From Altericroceibacterium xinjiangense (GTDB lineage: Bacteria; Pseudomonadota; Alphaproteobacteria; Sphingomonadales; Sphingomonadaceae): 64,000 bases of DNA. A program made the translations under genes and the position numbers. The DNA lies in NCBI RefSeq assembly GCF_003958635.1, contig NZ_RSEK01000008.1, forward strand, positions 62,001-126,000. Direction: 5' to 3'. Positions 17,512-28,602 of the stretch are shown piece after piece. The number at the start of each line of letters is the position of its first letter. Positions within the stretch are counted from its first letter, which is position 1. The notes under the pieces were generated by a model. It searched no databases. It was not told where the DNA came from and was given only the letters and a program-made list of their open reading frames with translations.

Positions 17512-17922
17512 ATGAAGGACAAGAAACCTGGCGCGAGTGCGTCAGAGGTAATCGAGGAGGCCCGGATCCCGCTGGTCGAGGAACGCGTGGTCTTCGACAA
17601 GAAAGTCGTCGAAGGACGCACGGTCCGGGTGCGCACACGGCCGGTCACAGAAACAGTCACGGTTTCCGAGCCGGTTACCCGGGAGGAAGTCACGGTTGAA
17701 CGCGTGCCCGTGGGCCGCGTGGTGACCGAAGCCCCCGATCCCCGCGAAGAAGGCGACGTGACGATCATCTCGGTGGTGGAAGAACGCGCCCGCGTTGTGA
17801 CGGAGATGGTGCTGGTGGAGGAAATCCATTTGCGGCGCGCCCGCACGACGGAGGCCAAGGAACTCGAAGTCGAGGTCCAGCGGACCGAAGTGGAAATCGA
17901 CGAGGGTACGCCGAAGGTTTGA
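17512..17922 (+). CDS. DUF2382 (YsnF/AvaK-like) protein
   Basis: 136 residues, a DUF2382 domain without the PRC-barrel. It starts ARIPLVEERVVFDKKVVEGR, repeating the same opening as its upstream neighbour, then runs as alternating Val/Glu/Arg strands to the end. It looks like a duplicated and shortened partner of the preceding gene. It is the last gene before convergent hairpins at 17960-17989. Exact role unknown; stress-related by context. Confidence 0.82.
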   Translation: MKDKKPGASASEVIEEARIPLVEERVVFDKKVVEGRTVRVRTRPVTETVTVSEPVTREEVTVERVPVGRVVTEAPDPREEGDVTIISVVEERARVVTEMVLVEEIHLRRARTTEAKELEVEVQRTEVEIDEGTPKV

Positions 17923-17959
17923 CTCCAGCGCTCAAGCGCACCTGAACCCCTGTTGTCGT

Positions 17960-17989
17960 GTGCCTTCGGGCACCCTGAACCGGTTCAGG
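17960..17989. terminator. Tandem hairpins at convergent gene ends
   Basis: GTGCC-TTCG-GGCAC at 17960-17973 forms a UUCG-tetraloop stem, directly followed by the 16-bp perfect palindrome CCTGAACCGGTTCAGG at 17974-17989, which overlaps the stop of the minus-strand transpeptidase gene. They probably end transcription from both sides, or are a REP-like unit; no second copy was seen in the window. Confidence 0.5.
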
Positions 17990-18668
17990 CCACCGGCGGC
18001 GGCGCAGGAACTTCCTGCAGCGGCGTGAGGTATTCCCCGTCGGGTCCAATGCCGAGGCGGTCGGCAAACAGCAGCCGCCCGCCTGACAAGCTCCACAGCG
18101 CCTCGCGGAAATCATCCGGCGCCATGGCGAAGCAGCCGCTCGACCGGCCCAGCACACCCCAGCGCGCGACATGCGCGGGGGTGGCGTACTGGGCAGAGTG
18201 CATCACGATGGCGCGGTCGAAGCAATTCGAATTGTCTGGATCGAGCCCGCCCAGACGGATCGATGTGCCGTACTTGCCGGTATACCATTCCCAGGTGACG
18301 TAGGAGCCCCGGCTGGTCGCTTCCGACCCGGGCACGTTCGAGAAATGGTTGAGCCACCCGTCATGCTCCGGGTCCGAGCCTAGGCCATGGGCGACCAGGA
18401 AGGAGCGGACGGTGCCGTTCTCCAAGTTGGCGAAATGAAACCGCGGCTGCGCGGAATGCACTCCAAAATCCGCAATTCCCGCCAAATCCCGCCGCCACAG
18501 CACGTCACCCGCCCGCGCAACTTCGCGCTGGGCGATTTCAAGGATGCGGCGTTCCCGCAAGTCCACCGTGAACGGCTGGGCAAATACGCGAGCCGGGGCC
18601 AGCGCGGCGGTTCCAGCAGCAGCCAGTACGCCGCCGAGCAGAGTCCTGCGCTGAAACCCGGCTGTCAC
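17985..18668 (-). CDS. L,D-transpeptidase-like protein (YkuD_2 type) with Tat-like signal
   Basis: 227 residues from GTG 18668, one base after the ispG stop; ATG starts at 18698 or 18713 inside ispG would add 10-15 residues. The N-terminus FQRRTLLGGVLAAAGTAALA, cleaved after FAQ, is a twin-arginine-like signal. The catalytic elements are the histidine in AIVMHSAQY and the cysteine in GRSSGCFAM, as in murein L,D-transpeptidase catalytic domains. The protein probably acts on peptidoglycan in the periplasm. It follows ispG on the same strand. Confidence 0.85.
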   Translation of the reverse strand: MTAGFQRRTLLGGVLAAAGTAALAPARVFAQPFTVDLRERRILEIAQREVARAGDVLWRRDLAGIADFGVHSAQPRFHFANLENGTVRSFLVAHGLGSDPEHDGWLNHFSNVPGSEATSRGSYVTWEWYTGKYGTSIRLGGLDPDNSNCFDRAIVMHSAQYATPAHVARWGVLGRSSGCFAMAPDDFREALWSLSGGRLLFADRLGIGPDGEYLTPLQEVPAPPPVA

Positions 18669-18669
18669 G

Positions 18670-19818
18670 CTATTCCGCCGCCTCTGCCGGGACTTCATCG
18701 GGCGTACCGGCATCGCTCATCGCCGATTCGATTTCCGCCGCCTTGGCTTCGACCAGCGAAACGATGTGGTCGAGCATCTGGTCGCTTCCGACGTGATGGT
18801 CGGTCACGCCGGACAAGTAGACCATGTGCTTACCCGCGCCGCCGCCGGTGATGCCGATGTCGGTTTCCCGCGCTTCGCCGGGCCCGTTGACTACGCACCC
18901 GAGGACGGAGAGCGAGAGCGGCGTCTTGATATGCTGCAGCCGCTCTTCCAGAGCCGTGACGGTCTTGATCACGTCGAAGCCCTGCCGTGCGCACGAAGGG
19001 CAGGAGACGACGCGTACGCCGCGAGTCCTGAGCCCCAGGCTCTTGAGAATTTCGAAGCCCACCCGCACTTCCTGCTCCGGCTCAGCCGAAAGCGAGACAC
19101 GGATCGTATCGCCGATACCGGCCCACAGCAGATTGCCGATGCCGATCGCGGACTTGACGGTGCCGCCGATCAGCCCGCCCGCTTCGGTAATGCCGAGGTG
19201 CAGCGGGCAATCCACCGCTTCGGCCAGCTGCATGTAGGCCGCCACGGCGAGGAACACGTCGCTCGCCTTCACCGCGACCTTGAAATCGTGGAAGTCGTGG
19301 TCCTGCAGCAGCTTGATGTGATCCAGCGCGCTTTCAACCAGCGCTTCCGGGCATGGCTCGCCGTATTTTTCCAGCAAGTCCTTTTCCAGGCTGCCGCCGT
19401 TCACTCCAATGCGGATCGCGCAGCCGTTGGCTTTCGCCGCGCGAACGACTTCGGCCACTCGCTCGCTGCTGCCGATGTTGCCAGGATTGATGCGCAGGCA
19501 GGCCGCGCCTGCGTCGGCAGCTTCGAGCGCGCGTTTGTAGTGAAAGTGGATGTCCGCCACCAGCGGGACGCGCGCGGCTTTGGCGATCTGCCGGAACGCG
19601 GCAGTCGACTCCTTGTCCGGGCACGACACGCGGATGATGTCCGCGCCCGCATCTTCGCAGCGGCGGATCTGGTCGATCGTCGCGCGTGCGTCGGTCGTCG
19701 GCGTGTTGGTCATGGTCTGCACCGTGATCGGCGCATCGCCGCCGACGGGTACGGTGCCGACCATGATCTGGCGGCTCTTGCGGCGCTCTATATCGCGCCA
19801 GGGTCTGATCGAGGACAT
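18670..19818 (-). CDS. ispG: 4-hydroxy-3-methylbut-2-enyl diphosphate synthase
   Basis: 382 residues. It is the iron-sulfur enzyme of the MEP isoprenoid pathway that reduces MEcPP to HMBPP. The N-terminal TIM barrel starts [20 protein letters not shown]; the [4Fe-4S] cysteines are in [11 protein letters not shown] and [13 protein letters not shown]. The tail carries about 15 extra acidic residues ([15 protein letters not shown]). Its end abuts the transpeptidase gene. Confidence 0.96.
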   Translation of the reverse strand: MSSIRPWRDIERRKSRQIMVGTVPVGGDAPITVQTMTNTPTTDARATIDQIRRCEDAGADIIRVSCPDKESTAAFRQIAKAARVPLVADIHFHYKRALEAADAGAACLRINPGNIGSSERVAEVVRAAKANGCAIRIGVNGGSLEKDLLEKYGEPCPEALVESALDHIKLLQDHDFHDFKVAVKASDVFLAVAAYMQLAEAVDCPLHLGITEAGGLIGGTVKSAIGIGNLLWAGIGDTIRVSLSAEPEQEVRVGFEILKSLGLRTRGVRVVSCPSCARQGFDVIKTVTALEERLQHIKTPLSLSVLGCVVNGPGEARETDIGITGGGAGKHMVYLSGVTDHHVGSDQMLDHIVSLVEAKAAEIESAMSDAGTPDEVPAEAAE

Positions 19819-19896
19819 GGAGACGATATAGCCGCTGTGGTCATGGGGTTAAAGCGATTGCAGGCTTCCAGTCGGCCAAAGCGGCCGGAAAACCCG

Positions 19897-21282
19897 TCAG
19901 GTCTGCAGGTCGTCGATGATTTCAACCGCCTTCTCCCCGGTCGACCGTGCGCGATTCGCCACGCGCGGCGCATCCAGCGCGGCGAGCACCGGCGCGTCGC
20001 GGCCGTAGATGTCCTCGAAGCTCTTCAGCTCTCCGTTGATGTCGCGGGCCATCGTGAAATAGGTGATGTAGACGGGCATGGTCTTCTTCACCGGCACGCG
20101 GGTGTACTTGCCGGATTTGGAGATCGCGACCGTTTCGTCCTTGCTGGCCCCTTGCCCGAGGATGGCGACGGTCATCGCCAGTTCCAGCGCCCGTTCCGTC
20201 CGGATGCATCCATGGCTCAGCGCCCGTGCCTCCTGGCCGAAAAGCCCCCGCGACGGAGTGTCGTGCAGGAAGATCGCGTGCGGGTTCGGCATGTCGAGCT
20301 TCATCACGCCCAGCGAATTGGTCGGTCCGGGCTGCTGGACTACGGTGACGAAGCCGTTGTCCGCCACGGTGGCCTTGTAGCCCGCGTTTCGCGCCCAGCT
20401 CGGGTTCTTCAGCACCTTGGCGCCGAGACCTTCCCCCTTCACGATCGACTGCGGCACGGTCCAGGTCGGGTTGAAGACCACGCCCTCCACCGTTTCGGCC
20501 AGCTGCGGGGTCGCGGTGCGGCCCGGCTTGCCGACGATCGTCTTGTAGGTGCGGATGATCTTGTCGTTCACCGTCAGCCGCAGCTGGTACTCGGGTACGT
20601 TGGTGAGCAGGTACTGGCTGCCGAGATCGCGGGCGAGCCAGCGCCAGCGATCCATGTTGGCGCGGATCATCGCGCGCTGCTTGGTATCGCTTGCGGTCGC
20701 CAGCGCCTGCTTCAACGCCGCATAATCGGGATGAGTCGGATTGAGCGACGCCAGCACGCCCGCCACGTCGTGGGTGGTCAGCGCCTCGTTCATCAGGGTG
20801 CCGGTCAGCATACGGTCGGCATCGGGATCGATCACGAACCACTGCTTGCGGGCATCCATCGGGGTGCGCCCGTCACGCAAGTCCTCGACCAACCAGGTGA
20901 AGCTGGTGCTGGCGGCTTCGTCCAGGCCGGCGCCCGGCCCGGCGTTCAGCGCCGCCCGCAGCACGTCTGGCTGGTAGTCGCGGGAATCGAGCCCTTCGGT
21001 CCCGATCGCTTCGACCACCTCGAGCAGCGCCTGCGCATCCGCTACCGACCATGTCTGCACTTCGGGAAACAAGGGGGGCAGCGGCTGCACGACAGGGGTC
21101 GAAACCGGTGCGACATTGGCCGGCCGGACCGCCTGCACATCCGCTGATCTTACGGGCGGGTTGGCGGCGGGATCCCGAAACGCCTTGTCGAAATCCGTCA
21201 ACGGGATCGGCTGGGCCGATGCCATCGAGGAAACTCCCAGTACAGGAAGCGCGAGCAGCGCCATCCGCGTCCAAGTCTTCAT
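19897..21282 (-). CDS. L,D-transpeptidase (YcbB-like)
   Basis: 461 residues from ATG 21282, with signal peptide MKTWTRMALLALPVLGVSSM ending ASAQ. After a scaffold region (about 90-270) comes the YkuD domain with the HDTPSRGLFG segment and the catalytic SHGCIRTERALEL motif. Such enzymes form 3-3 cross-links in peptidoglycan or attach outer-membrane proteins to it. It differs from the gene at 62434 in length and N-terminal region but shares the HDTPSR-SHGCIR core. The longer open frame to 21360 lacks a signal. Confidence 0.88.
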   Translation of the reverse strand: MKTWTRMALLALPVLGVSSMASAQPIPLTDFDKAFRDPAANPPVRSADVQAVRPANVAPVSTPVVQPLPPLFPEVQTWSVADAQALLEVVEAIGTEGLDSRDYQPDVLRAALNAGPGAGLDEAASTSFTWLVEDLRDGRTPMDARKQWFVIDPDADRMLTGTLMNEALTTHDVAGVLASLNPTHPDYAALKQALATASDTKQRAMIRANMDRWRWLARDLGSQYLLTNVPEYQLRLTVNDKIIRTYKTIVGKPGRTATPQLAETVEGVVFNPTWTVPQSIVKGEGLGAKVLKNPSWARNAGYKATVADNGFVTVVQQPGPTNSLGVMKLDMPNPHAIFLHDTPSRGLFGQEARALSHGCIRTERALELAMTVAILGQGASKDETVAISKSGKYTRVPVKKTMPVYITYFTMARDINGELKSFEDIYGRDAPVLAALDAPRVANRARSTGEKAVEIIDDLQT

Positions 21283-21471
21283 TGCCAATGCCCCGTTTGC
21301 TTGCCCTGCCGATTCGTCCGATTCCGGCAGGGACTGTCTCGACCGCAATATTCGGAGCATGTGCCTGACTGCCCGGTGAATTGCGGATTCGATTTCCCGC
21401 TTCTAGCGCAAACCGCATGGCTCGGGAATGCAGGATTTCCCCTGACCCGAGAGTGGCTTAAGGCACGTTCG

Positions 21472-22347
21472 ATGCCGCGCAATCCTGCCATCCTGCCGTT
21501 TGCGGCCACTCTGGTCGGAGTCGCGCTTTTCTCTCTGATGGATGCGCTGATGAAGGGTGGTTCGATCGCGGTCGGCGCCTACAGCGCGCTGCTGGTTCGC
21601 AGCTTGCTCGGGATGGTCCTGACCGTGCCGGCCTGGGCGCTGCGCCGGCGTTGGCCCGCGCGTCCAGCGCTGAAGCTTCACTTGCTGCGGGGATTTTCCG
21701 GGGCGGCGATGGCGTTCACCTTCTTCTGGGGCATCGCTCGCCTGCCGCTGGCGGAGGCAATCGCCTTGTCCTTTACCGCGCCCTTGCTCGCGCTCGGGCT
21801 TGCTGCGGCGCTGCTGAGGGAACGAATCGGGCGTAACGCATGGGCGGCCGGATTGCTCGGCATCGCGGGCGTGGCGCTGATCGCGGGTGTGCGGATGGAG
21901 GCCCCGCAGGCGCAATCCGGGTGGGGCATCGCCGCCGTGCTCCTGTCGTCCCTGCTGTACGCCTGGAACCTGATCCTGCAGCGGCAGCAGGCGCTGGTGG
22001 CCGCTCCGCTGGAAGTCGCCGCGTTCCAGAACAGCATTTACAGCCTGGCGCTGCTGCCGTTCGCGCCGTGGTTCCTGATCTGGCCTGCCGCAGGGACACT
22101 GGGCACGATCGGCGGGGCGGCCGTGCTGGCCGTGGCGGCGGCGATGATCCTGTCCTGGGCCTATGCCCGGGCGGAGGCGCAGGCGCTTGTCCCTCTCGAA
22201 TACTCGGGATTTCTCTGGGCAGCCCTTTTCGGCTGGTTGTTGTTCGGCGAGACGGTGGTGCCGACAACCCTGGCGGGGGCGGTGCTGATCGTGGCGGGAT
22301 GCGCCCTCGCCGCCCCGCGCAAGCGCACGGAACAGACCGCTACCTAG
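21472..22347 (+). CDS. EamA/DMT superfamily transporter
   Basis: 291 residues with about ten membrane helices in two EamA repeats (opening FAATLVGVALFSLMDALMKG; second repeat starting about residue 150, GIAAVLLSSLLYAWNLI). Members export or import small metabolites; the substrate cannot be assigned. The end pattern VPLEYSGFLWAALFGWLLFG is typical. Its TAG stop overlaps the stop of the next gene on the opposite strand. Confidence 0.88.
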   Translation: MPRNPAILPFAATLVGVALFSLMDALMKGGSIAVGAYSALLVRSLLGMVLTVPAWALRRRWPARPALKLHLLRGFSGAAMAFTFFWGIARLPLAEAIALSFTAPLLALGLAAALLRERIGRNAWAAGLLGIAGVALIAGVRMEAPQAQSGWGIAAVLLSSLLYAWNLILQRQQALVAAPLEVAAFQNSIYSLALLPFAPWFLIWPAAGTLGTIGGAAVLAVAAAMILSWAYARAEAQALVPLEYSGFLWAALFGWLLFGETVVPTTLAGAVLIVAGCALAAPRKRTEQTAT

Positions 22348-22574
22348 TCTGCTGCGTCCGCGTCCGCTTCCTCTGCCCCAGCTTCCTCTATGCTGGCTTC
22401 CTGATCCGCGATAAGCTCCGCTTCCTTGGAGATCCGGGTCTCCGGCTCGGCCCCGATGGTCGAATGCCAAAGTTTGCCCGCCGCGGCCCCGGTGAAGGCG
22501 GCCGCGATCAACGCCAGCGCCATTCCGAAGATGTTGAGCGATCTGTCCTGACCTGGCGATCCTCCGGCCGGCAT
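22344..22574 (-). CDS. Small single-span membrane protein, unknown
   Basis: 76 residues from ATG 22574, with AAGGGGACAAGGC upstream. One membrane helix (about 16-34, FGMALALIAAAFTGAAAGKL) is followed by a strongly acidic tail rich in Glu, Ala and Asp. I do not recognise a family. Codon pattern and ribosome site favour a real gene. Its stop overlaps the EamA stop by three bases, so the two converge with no room for a terminator. Confidence 0.65.
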   Translation of the reverse strand: MPAGGSPGQDRSLNIFGMALALIAAAFTGAAAGKLWHSTIGAEPETRISKEAELIADQEASIEEAGAEEADADAAD

Positions 22575-22756
22575 GCCTTGTCCCCTTGTTCCGTGTTCGT
22601 GCGCGCTAGCCGATAATTCGCCGCGCGGCGACCCGGTTCCGCCGCGAGCCCTTGACCTGACGCACATGAACGCGCAGTTGCGGCCCAAATTTTCCGGCCG
22701 CATCAACGCGCCTGATGCCGATGGCGGCCGGACCGGACAGGAAGGACTGCGCATCG

Positions 22757-25432
<2,676 letters not shown>

Positions 25433-25453
25433 CGCACTGCGTTTTTACTAGGG

Positions 25454-25489
25454 CGGGCCGGGACGTTTTCACGTTCCGGCCCGTTTTTT
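25454..25489 (+). terminator. Rho-independent terminator of acnA
   Basis: A 12-bp stem with one G-T pair (25454-25465 with 25472-25483) and a six-base loop is followed by TTTTTT at 25484-25489. Confidence 0.93.
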
Positions 25490-25525
25490 ATTGCCCGATG
25501 CGCTCCAGCCGCACCGTTCACAATT

Positions 25526-25550
25526 CGACGAAAGATTCATCGTTTCGTCG
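25526..25550. repeat. Inverted repeat CGACGAAA-N9-TTTCGTCG
   Basis: Eight-base perfect arms at 25526-25533 and 25543-25550, about 70 bases upstream of the small gene at 25622. It could be a regulator site or a 5' RNA stem. Only one copy was seen. Confidence 0.45.
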
Positions 25551-25621
25551 CATTTGGTGGGAACCGACTCGGCAGGCCGGGTATTACCCGCGACAGACCG
25601 AAGCCGATAAGGAGCAGTCAA

Positions 25622-25780
25622 ATGCCTGGCCTATCCTACCGAAGCAGTCGGCCCGACGGCTGGAACGTGCCGCGCCCTCATAATGACGCCAGTGTGCGCT
25701 TCATGAAGCACGGCCCGATCCAGCCCATGGAAGAACCGCACAGCCCGGGCTTCCTGGCCCGCCTGTTCAACCGACGCTAG
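25622..25780 (+). CDS. 52-residue protein of unknown function
   Basis: ATG at 25622 is preceded by AAGGAGCAG, an excellent ribosome site. The product starts MPGLSYRSSRPDGWNVPRPH and ends with a basic tail, LARLFNRR. It is Pro/Arg/His-rich with no membrane segment. I do not recognise a family; short proteins like this often occur between acnA and secE in related genomes, but I cannot check that here. It stands alone between the acnA terminator and a hairpin at 25789-25814, with an inverted repeat upstream. Confidence 0.62.
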   Translation: MPGLSYRSSRPDGWNVPRPHNDASVRFMKHGPIQPMEEPHSPGFLARLFNRR

Positions 25781-25788
25781 TGCCGGAT

Positions 25789-25814
25789 CGGGGAGCGTGC
25801 TCGCGCGCTCCCCG
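25789..25814 (+). terminator. Hairpin after the 52-residue gene
   Basis: CGGGGAGCG (25789-25797) pairs perfectly with CGCTCCCCG (25806-25814) across an eight-base loop, starting nine bases after the stop codon. No T-run follows, so termination strength is uncertain. Confidence 0.55.
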
Positions 25815-25988
25815 ACTACCGGGCACATCTCTCCCCAAGACAAATACCTGCGTCAGCCAGGCCGACTGAACGCCTGCGCTTGCCAACGCGGATCGCCTGA
25901 AACGCGCCGGCGCCGCCCGCTCTTGCGTTTGCGCCCCCTCGCCGCTAGATAGGCCTCGCCTTTCCGACATCGGAGCAGCCTCGCCCTT

Positions 25989-26007
25989 CCCGGTTCCCTG
26001 AACCGGG
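25989..26007. repeat. Stem-loop upstream of secE
   Basis: CCCGGTTC-CCT-GAACCGGG, an eight-base perfect stem about 55 bases before the secE start. It may lie in the secE leader. No tRNA-Trp, often found here in other bacteria, is present. Confidence 0.4.
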
Positions 26008-26062
26008 CGGCGCTGAGCCCATGGGGAAAGGCAGTGGACGCAATCACGAAGGTCGAACAGCA

Positions 26063-26257
26063 ATGCCGAAGACCAGTCCCGGCGAATTTCTCAACCAGGT
26101 GAAGGCGGAAGCCTCCAAGGTTGTCTGGCCGACGCGGCAGGAAACGGTCACCACGGCGATTTTCGTCGCGATCATGATGACGATCCTCGCAGTCTTCTTC
26201 CTCGGTATCGATACGCTGTTCGGTGCGGTCGTGCGCTGGCTGCTTTCGCTGCTGTAA
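26063..26257 (+). CDS. secE: Preprotein translocase subunit SecE
   Basis: 64 residues, the short single-helix type normal for alphaproteobacteria. The amphipathic segment FLNQVKAEASKVVWPTRQET is the family signature, followed by one membrane helix (TTAIFVAIMMTILAVFFLGI). It clamps the two halves of SecY in the translocon. It is followed after 29 bases by nusG, the standard order. Confidence 0.95.
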   Translation: MPKTSPGEFLNQVKAEASKVVWPTRQETVTTAIFVAIMMTILAVFFLGIDTLFGAVVRWLLSLL

Positions 26258-26286
26258 GCGCGGCAACAAACAACGGAAAGAATTGC

Positions 26287-26823
26287 ATGGCCCGCTGGTA
26301 CATCATCCACGCCTACTCCGGTTTCGAAAACAAGGTGCGCGACTCGATCCTGTCGGAGGCCGAACGCATGGGCTTGTCCGACGCGGTCGAAGAAGTCGAA
26401 GTGCCGACGGAGACCGTGACGGAGGTCAAGCGCGGCAAGAAGGTCCAGGTCGAACGCAAGTTCATGCCCGGCTACGTCCTTGCCAAGCTGAAGATGACCG
26501 ACGACGTCTACCACCTGATCAAGAACACGCCGAAGGTCACCGGATTCCTCGGCTCCGGCGGCAAGCCGCAGCCGATTTCCGAGCGTGAGGCCGCCCGCTA
26601 CTTCGGCGCCGCCGAGGAAGCCGCCGCTCAGCCCAAGCGCCAGGTCAATGTCGATTACGAGATTGGCGATCAGGTCAAGGTGCTCGACGGACCGTTCGCC
26701 AGCTTCAACGGCGTGGTGGAAGAGCTCGACTTCGACAAGAACAAGGTCAAGGTCTCGGTCTCGATCTTCGGCCGCGGAACCCCGGTCGAACTGGACTTCG
26801 AACAAGTCGAACTGGCGAAGTAA
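26287..26823 (+). CDS. nusG: Transcription termination/antitermination factor NusG
   Basis: 178 residues. The NGN domain begins WYIIHAYSGFENKVRDSI and the C-terminal KOW domain spans about 125-175 (GDQVKVLDGPFASFNGVVEE). It binds RNA polymerase, Rho and ribosomal S10, linking transcription to translation and termination. Located between secE and the L11-L1 genes as usual. Confidence 0.96.
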   Translation: MARWYIIHAYSGFENKVRDSILSEAERMGLSDAVEEVEVPTETVTEVKRGKKVQVERKFMPGYVLAKLKMTDDVYHLIKNTPKVTGFLGSGGKPQPISEREAARYFGAAEEAAAQPKRQVNVDYEIGDQVKVLDGPFASFNGVVEELDFDKNKVKVSVSIFGRGTPVELDFEQVELAK

Positions 26824-26829
26824 GACGGC

Positions 26830-26906
26830 CCCTGCCGCAGGCAGGGATCTTCCACGGCAGACCCTGTGTCCGAAAGGCTTCCGTCCCCGCTCTTGCGGGA
26901 CGGAAG
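26830..26906 (+). terminator. Two stem-loops between nusG and rplK
   Basis: CCCTGCC-GCA-GGCAGGG at 26830-26846 and a longer stem with one bulge at 26878-26906 (CTTCCGTCCC pairing with GGGACGGAAG). No T-run. They could end the secE-nusG transcript or form part of the L11 leader RNA. The rest of the 240-base gap holds no gene. Confidence 0.45.
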
Positions 26907-27065
26907 GGCCTGTTGAATTCCCGCACCTTCGGGTGTAAGGGCCGCGCTTCCCGGCAAATCGTCAGGAACCCGTGCGGGAGGCGCGCCATCATTCGGGCTC
27001 GCCGCCATTACCGCTAGACATGACCCCCGGAATCCCGGGGCGAACAGTGTGAAAGGAGTGGCCTC

Positions 27066-27497
27066 ATGGCCAAGAAGATTACCGGCTATATCAAGCTGCA
27101 GGTGCCGGCCGGCGCCGCCAATCCCTCCCCGCCGATCGGCCCTGCCCTGGGTCAGCGCGGCGTGAACATCATGGAATTCTGCAAGGCGTTCAATGCCGCC
27201 ACGCAGGAACTGGAAAAGGGGATGCCGATCCCCACGATCATCACCGTCTATGCGGACCGGTCGTTCACCTTCACCACCAAGACGCCGCCGGCGAGCTTCC
27301 TCATCAAGAAGGCGGCGAACCTGAAGGCTGGTTCCAAGGAGCCGGGCAAGGTTTCTGCCGGTTCGATCAAGCGGTCCAAGCTGGCCGAGATCGCCGAACA
27401 GAAGATGAAGGATCTGAACGCCAACGACATCGAAATGGCGACGCGCATCATCGAAGGCTCTGCCCGTTCGATGGGCCTTGAAGTGGTGGAGGGCTGA
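27066..27497 (+). CDS. rplK: 50S ribosomal protein L11
   Basis: 143 residues, standard length. Opens [20 protein letters not shown] and contains the rRNA-binding [20 protein letters not shown]; the C-terminal domain ends [13 protein letters not shown]. It forms the GTPase-associated centre and is needed for RelA activation. ATG follows GTGAAAGGAG. rplA begins four bases after its stop. Confidence 0.97.
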   Translation: MAKKITGYIKLQVPAGAANPSPPIGPALGQRGVNIMEFCKAFNAATQELEKGMPIPTIITVYADRSFTFTTKTPPASFLIKKAANLKAGSKEPGKVSAGSIKRSKLAEIAEQKMKDLNANDIEMATRIIEGSARSMGLEVVEG

Positions 27498-27501
27498 TCC
27501 G

Positions 27502-28203
27502 ATGGCCAAGCAGACCAAGAAGCAGAAGGCGCTGACCGAAAAGCTCGGCGAGAACCAGGATCTCCACAGCTTCGCCGAAGCGCTGCAGATGCTGCGGGAC
27601 CTTTCGACCGCCAAGTTCGACGAAACTGTCGAAATCGCGATGAACCTCGGCGTTGATCCGCGCCACGCCGACCAGATGGTTCGCGGCATGGTGTCGCTGC
27701 CGTCGGGCACCGGCAAGGAAATGCGCGTTGCGGTCTTCGCGCGCGGTGACAAGGCTGCCGATGCGGAAGCCGCCGGTGCCGATCGCGTCGGGGCCGAAGA
27801 CCTGCTGGAAGACATGCAGAACGGCAACCTCAACTATGACCGCGTGATCGCCACGCCGGACATGATGGCCGTTGTCGGCCGCCTCGGTAAGGTGCTGGGC
27901 CCGAAGGGCCTGATGCCGAACCCGAAGCTGGGTACCGTGACGCCCAACGTCGCCCAGGCGGTCAAGGACGCCAAGGCAGGCCAGGTGGAATTTCGCGTCG
28001 AGAAGACCGGCATCATCCATTCCGGCATCGGCAAGCTGTCCTTTTCCGAAGAACAGCTGCGCGCCAACTTCCAGGCGTTCACCAGCGCGATCGTTCGGGC
28101 CAAGCCTTCGGGCGCCAAGGGCAAGTATGTTCGCAAGCTCACGCTGACATCGACCATGGGTCCGGGCCTCAAGCTTGAGGTTTCCGAAGTCGAAGGCGCG
28201 TAA
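27502..28203 (+). CDS. rplA: 50S ribosomal protein L1
   Basis: 233 residues. The conserved RNA-binding and L1 motif [20 protein letters not shown] is present, with a typical C-terminal [21 protein letters not shown]1 binds the mobile L1 stalk of 23S rRNA and usually represses its own operon by binding the mRNA. Start at 27502 follows GGAGGG within the end of rplK. A hairpin terminator follows at 28283. Confidence 0.97.
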   Translation: MAKQTKKQKALTEKLGENQDLHSFAEALQMLRDLSTAKFDETVEIAMNLGVDPRHADQMVRGMVSLPSGTGKEMRVAVFARGDKAADAEAAGADRVGAEDLLEDMQNGNLNYDRVIATPDMMAVVGRLGKVLGPKGLMPNPKLGTVTPNVAQAVKDAKAGQVEFRVEKTGIIHSGIGKLSFSEEQLRANFQAFTSAIVRAKPSGAKGKYVRKLTLTSTMGPGLKLEVSEVEGA

Positions 28204-28282
28204 CGCTCGATGACAAGCGCTGACGGGCCATCCGGCTCGTCGGCCTTGCGGTCCCGCAGGGACCGGTTCATGGACAGACCAT

Positions 28283-28310
28283 CACCAGGGGGCCGGGAGA
28301 AGCGATTCTC
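28283..28310 (+). terminator. Terminator after rplA
   Basis: CCGGGAGAA (28283-28291) pairs with TTCTCCCGG (28296-28304) around GCGA, followed by TCTTCT. The rpoB-type continuation of the operon is therefore not present immediately downstream. Confidence 0.75.
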
Positions 28311-28331
28311 CCGGTCTTCTTGTATCCGCTC

Positions 28332-28356
28332 GGAAAGCTTGGGGCTCTCGCTCGTT
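28332..28356 (+). promoter_or_regulatory. Near-match EcfG-type promoter
   Basis: GGAAA at 28332-28336, then exactly 16 bases, then CGTT at 28353-28356. Only the last base of the -35 box departs from GGAAC. It lies 44 bases before the ATG at 28401, much the same distance as the stress promoter at 16163. Confidence 0.45.
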
Positions 28357-28400
28357 GGTTACCTGAACGCGGCATCGGCCGCGAAGACAGGAGACCGACC

Positions 28401-28589
28401 ATGCCCACCTTCTGGCTGCTGCTGGTAGCCATCGGACCGTTGCTGCTGATCGCAGCGATCTACTTTGGCTTTTTCCGCAACCGCGACGCAAACCGGCGCC
28501 AGGTGATCCGCGCCGAACGCGGCGCGAAGGAATTCCGCGAAGACATTGCACACGATCCGGAATACCACCCGGAACAGCGGGAAGACTGA
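28401..28589 (+). CDS. Small membrane protein of unknown function
   Basis: 62 residues from ATG 28401, with the ribosome site ACAGGAGA. One N-terminal membrane helix (about 3-24, TFWLLLVAIGPLLLIAAIYF) is followed by a basic, then acidic, soluble tail (NRDANRRQVIRAERGAKEF) ending PEQRED. This is a common architecture of small stress-linked inner-membrane proteins, but no named family is recognised. A near-match EcfG promoter lies upstream. Confidence 0.72.
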   Translation: MPTFWLLLVAIGPLLLIAAIYFGFFRNRDANRRQVIRAERGAKEFREDIAHDPEYHPEQRED

Positions 28590-28602
28590 TCCGCCTGGGC
28601 CT

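Noticed and set aside
17974..17989. REP-type repeat family (CCTGAACCGGTTCAGG)
   Set aside because: Only one copy was found in the window, so it is treated as a convergent terminator.
18766..21147. 793-codon open frame on the plus strand opposite ispG and an L,D-transpeptidase gene
   Set aside because: It is antisense to two clear protein families and shows no domain; such frames are common at this GC content.
25555..25580. EcfG promoter before the 52-residue gene (GGAAC at 25559)
   Set aside because: The expected CGTT at the right distance is absent; the sequence there is GTAT.
25815..26062. tRNA-Trp upstream of secE
   Set aside because: No cloverleaf can be formed; only a short stem at 25989-26007 is present.
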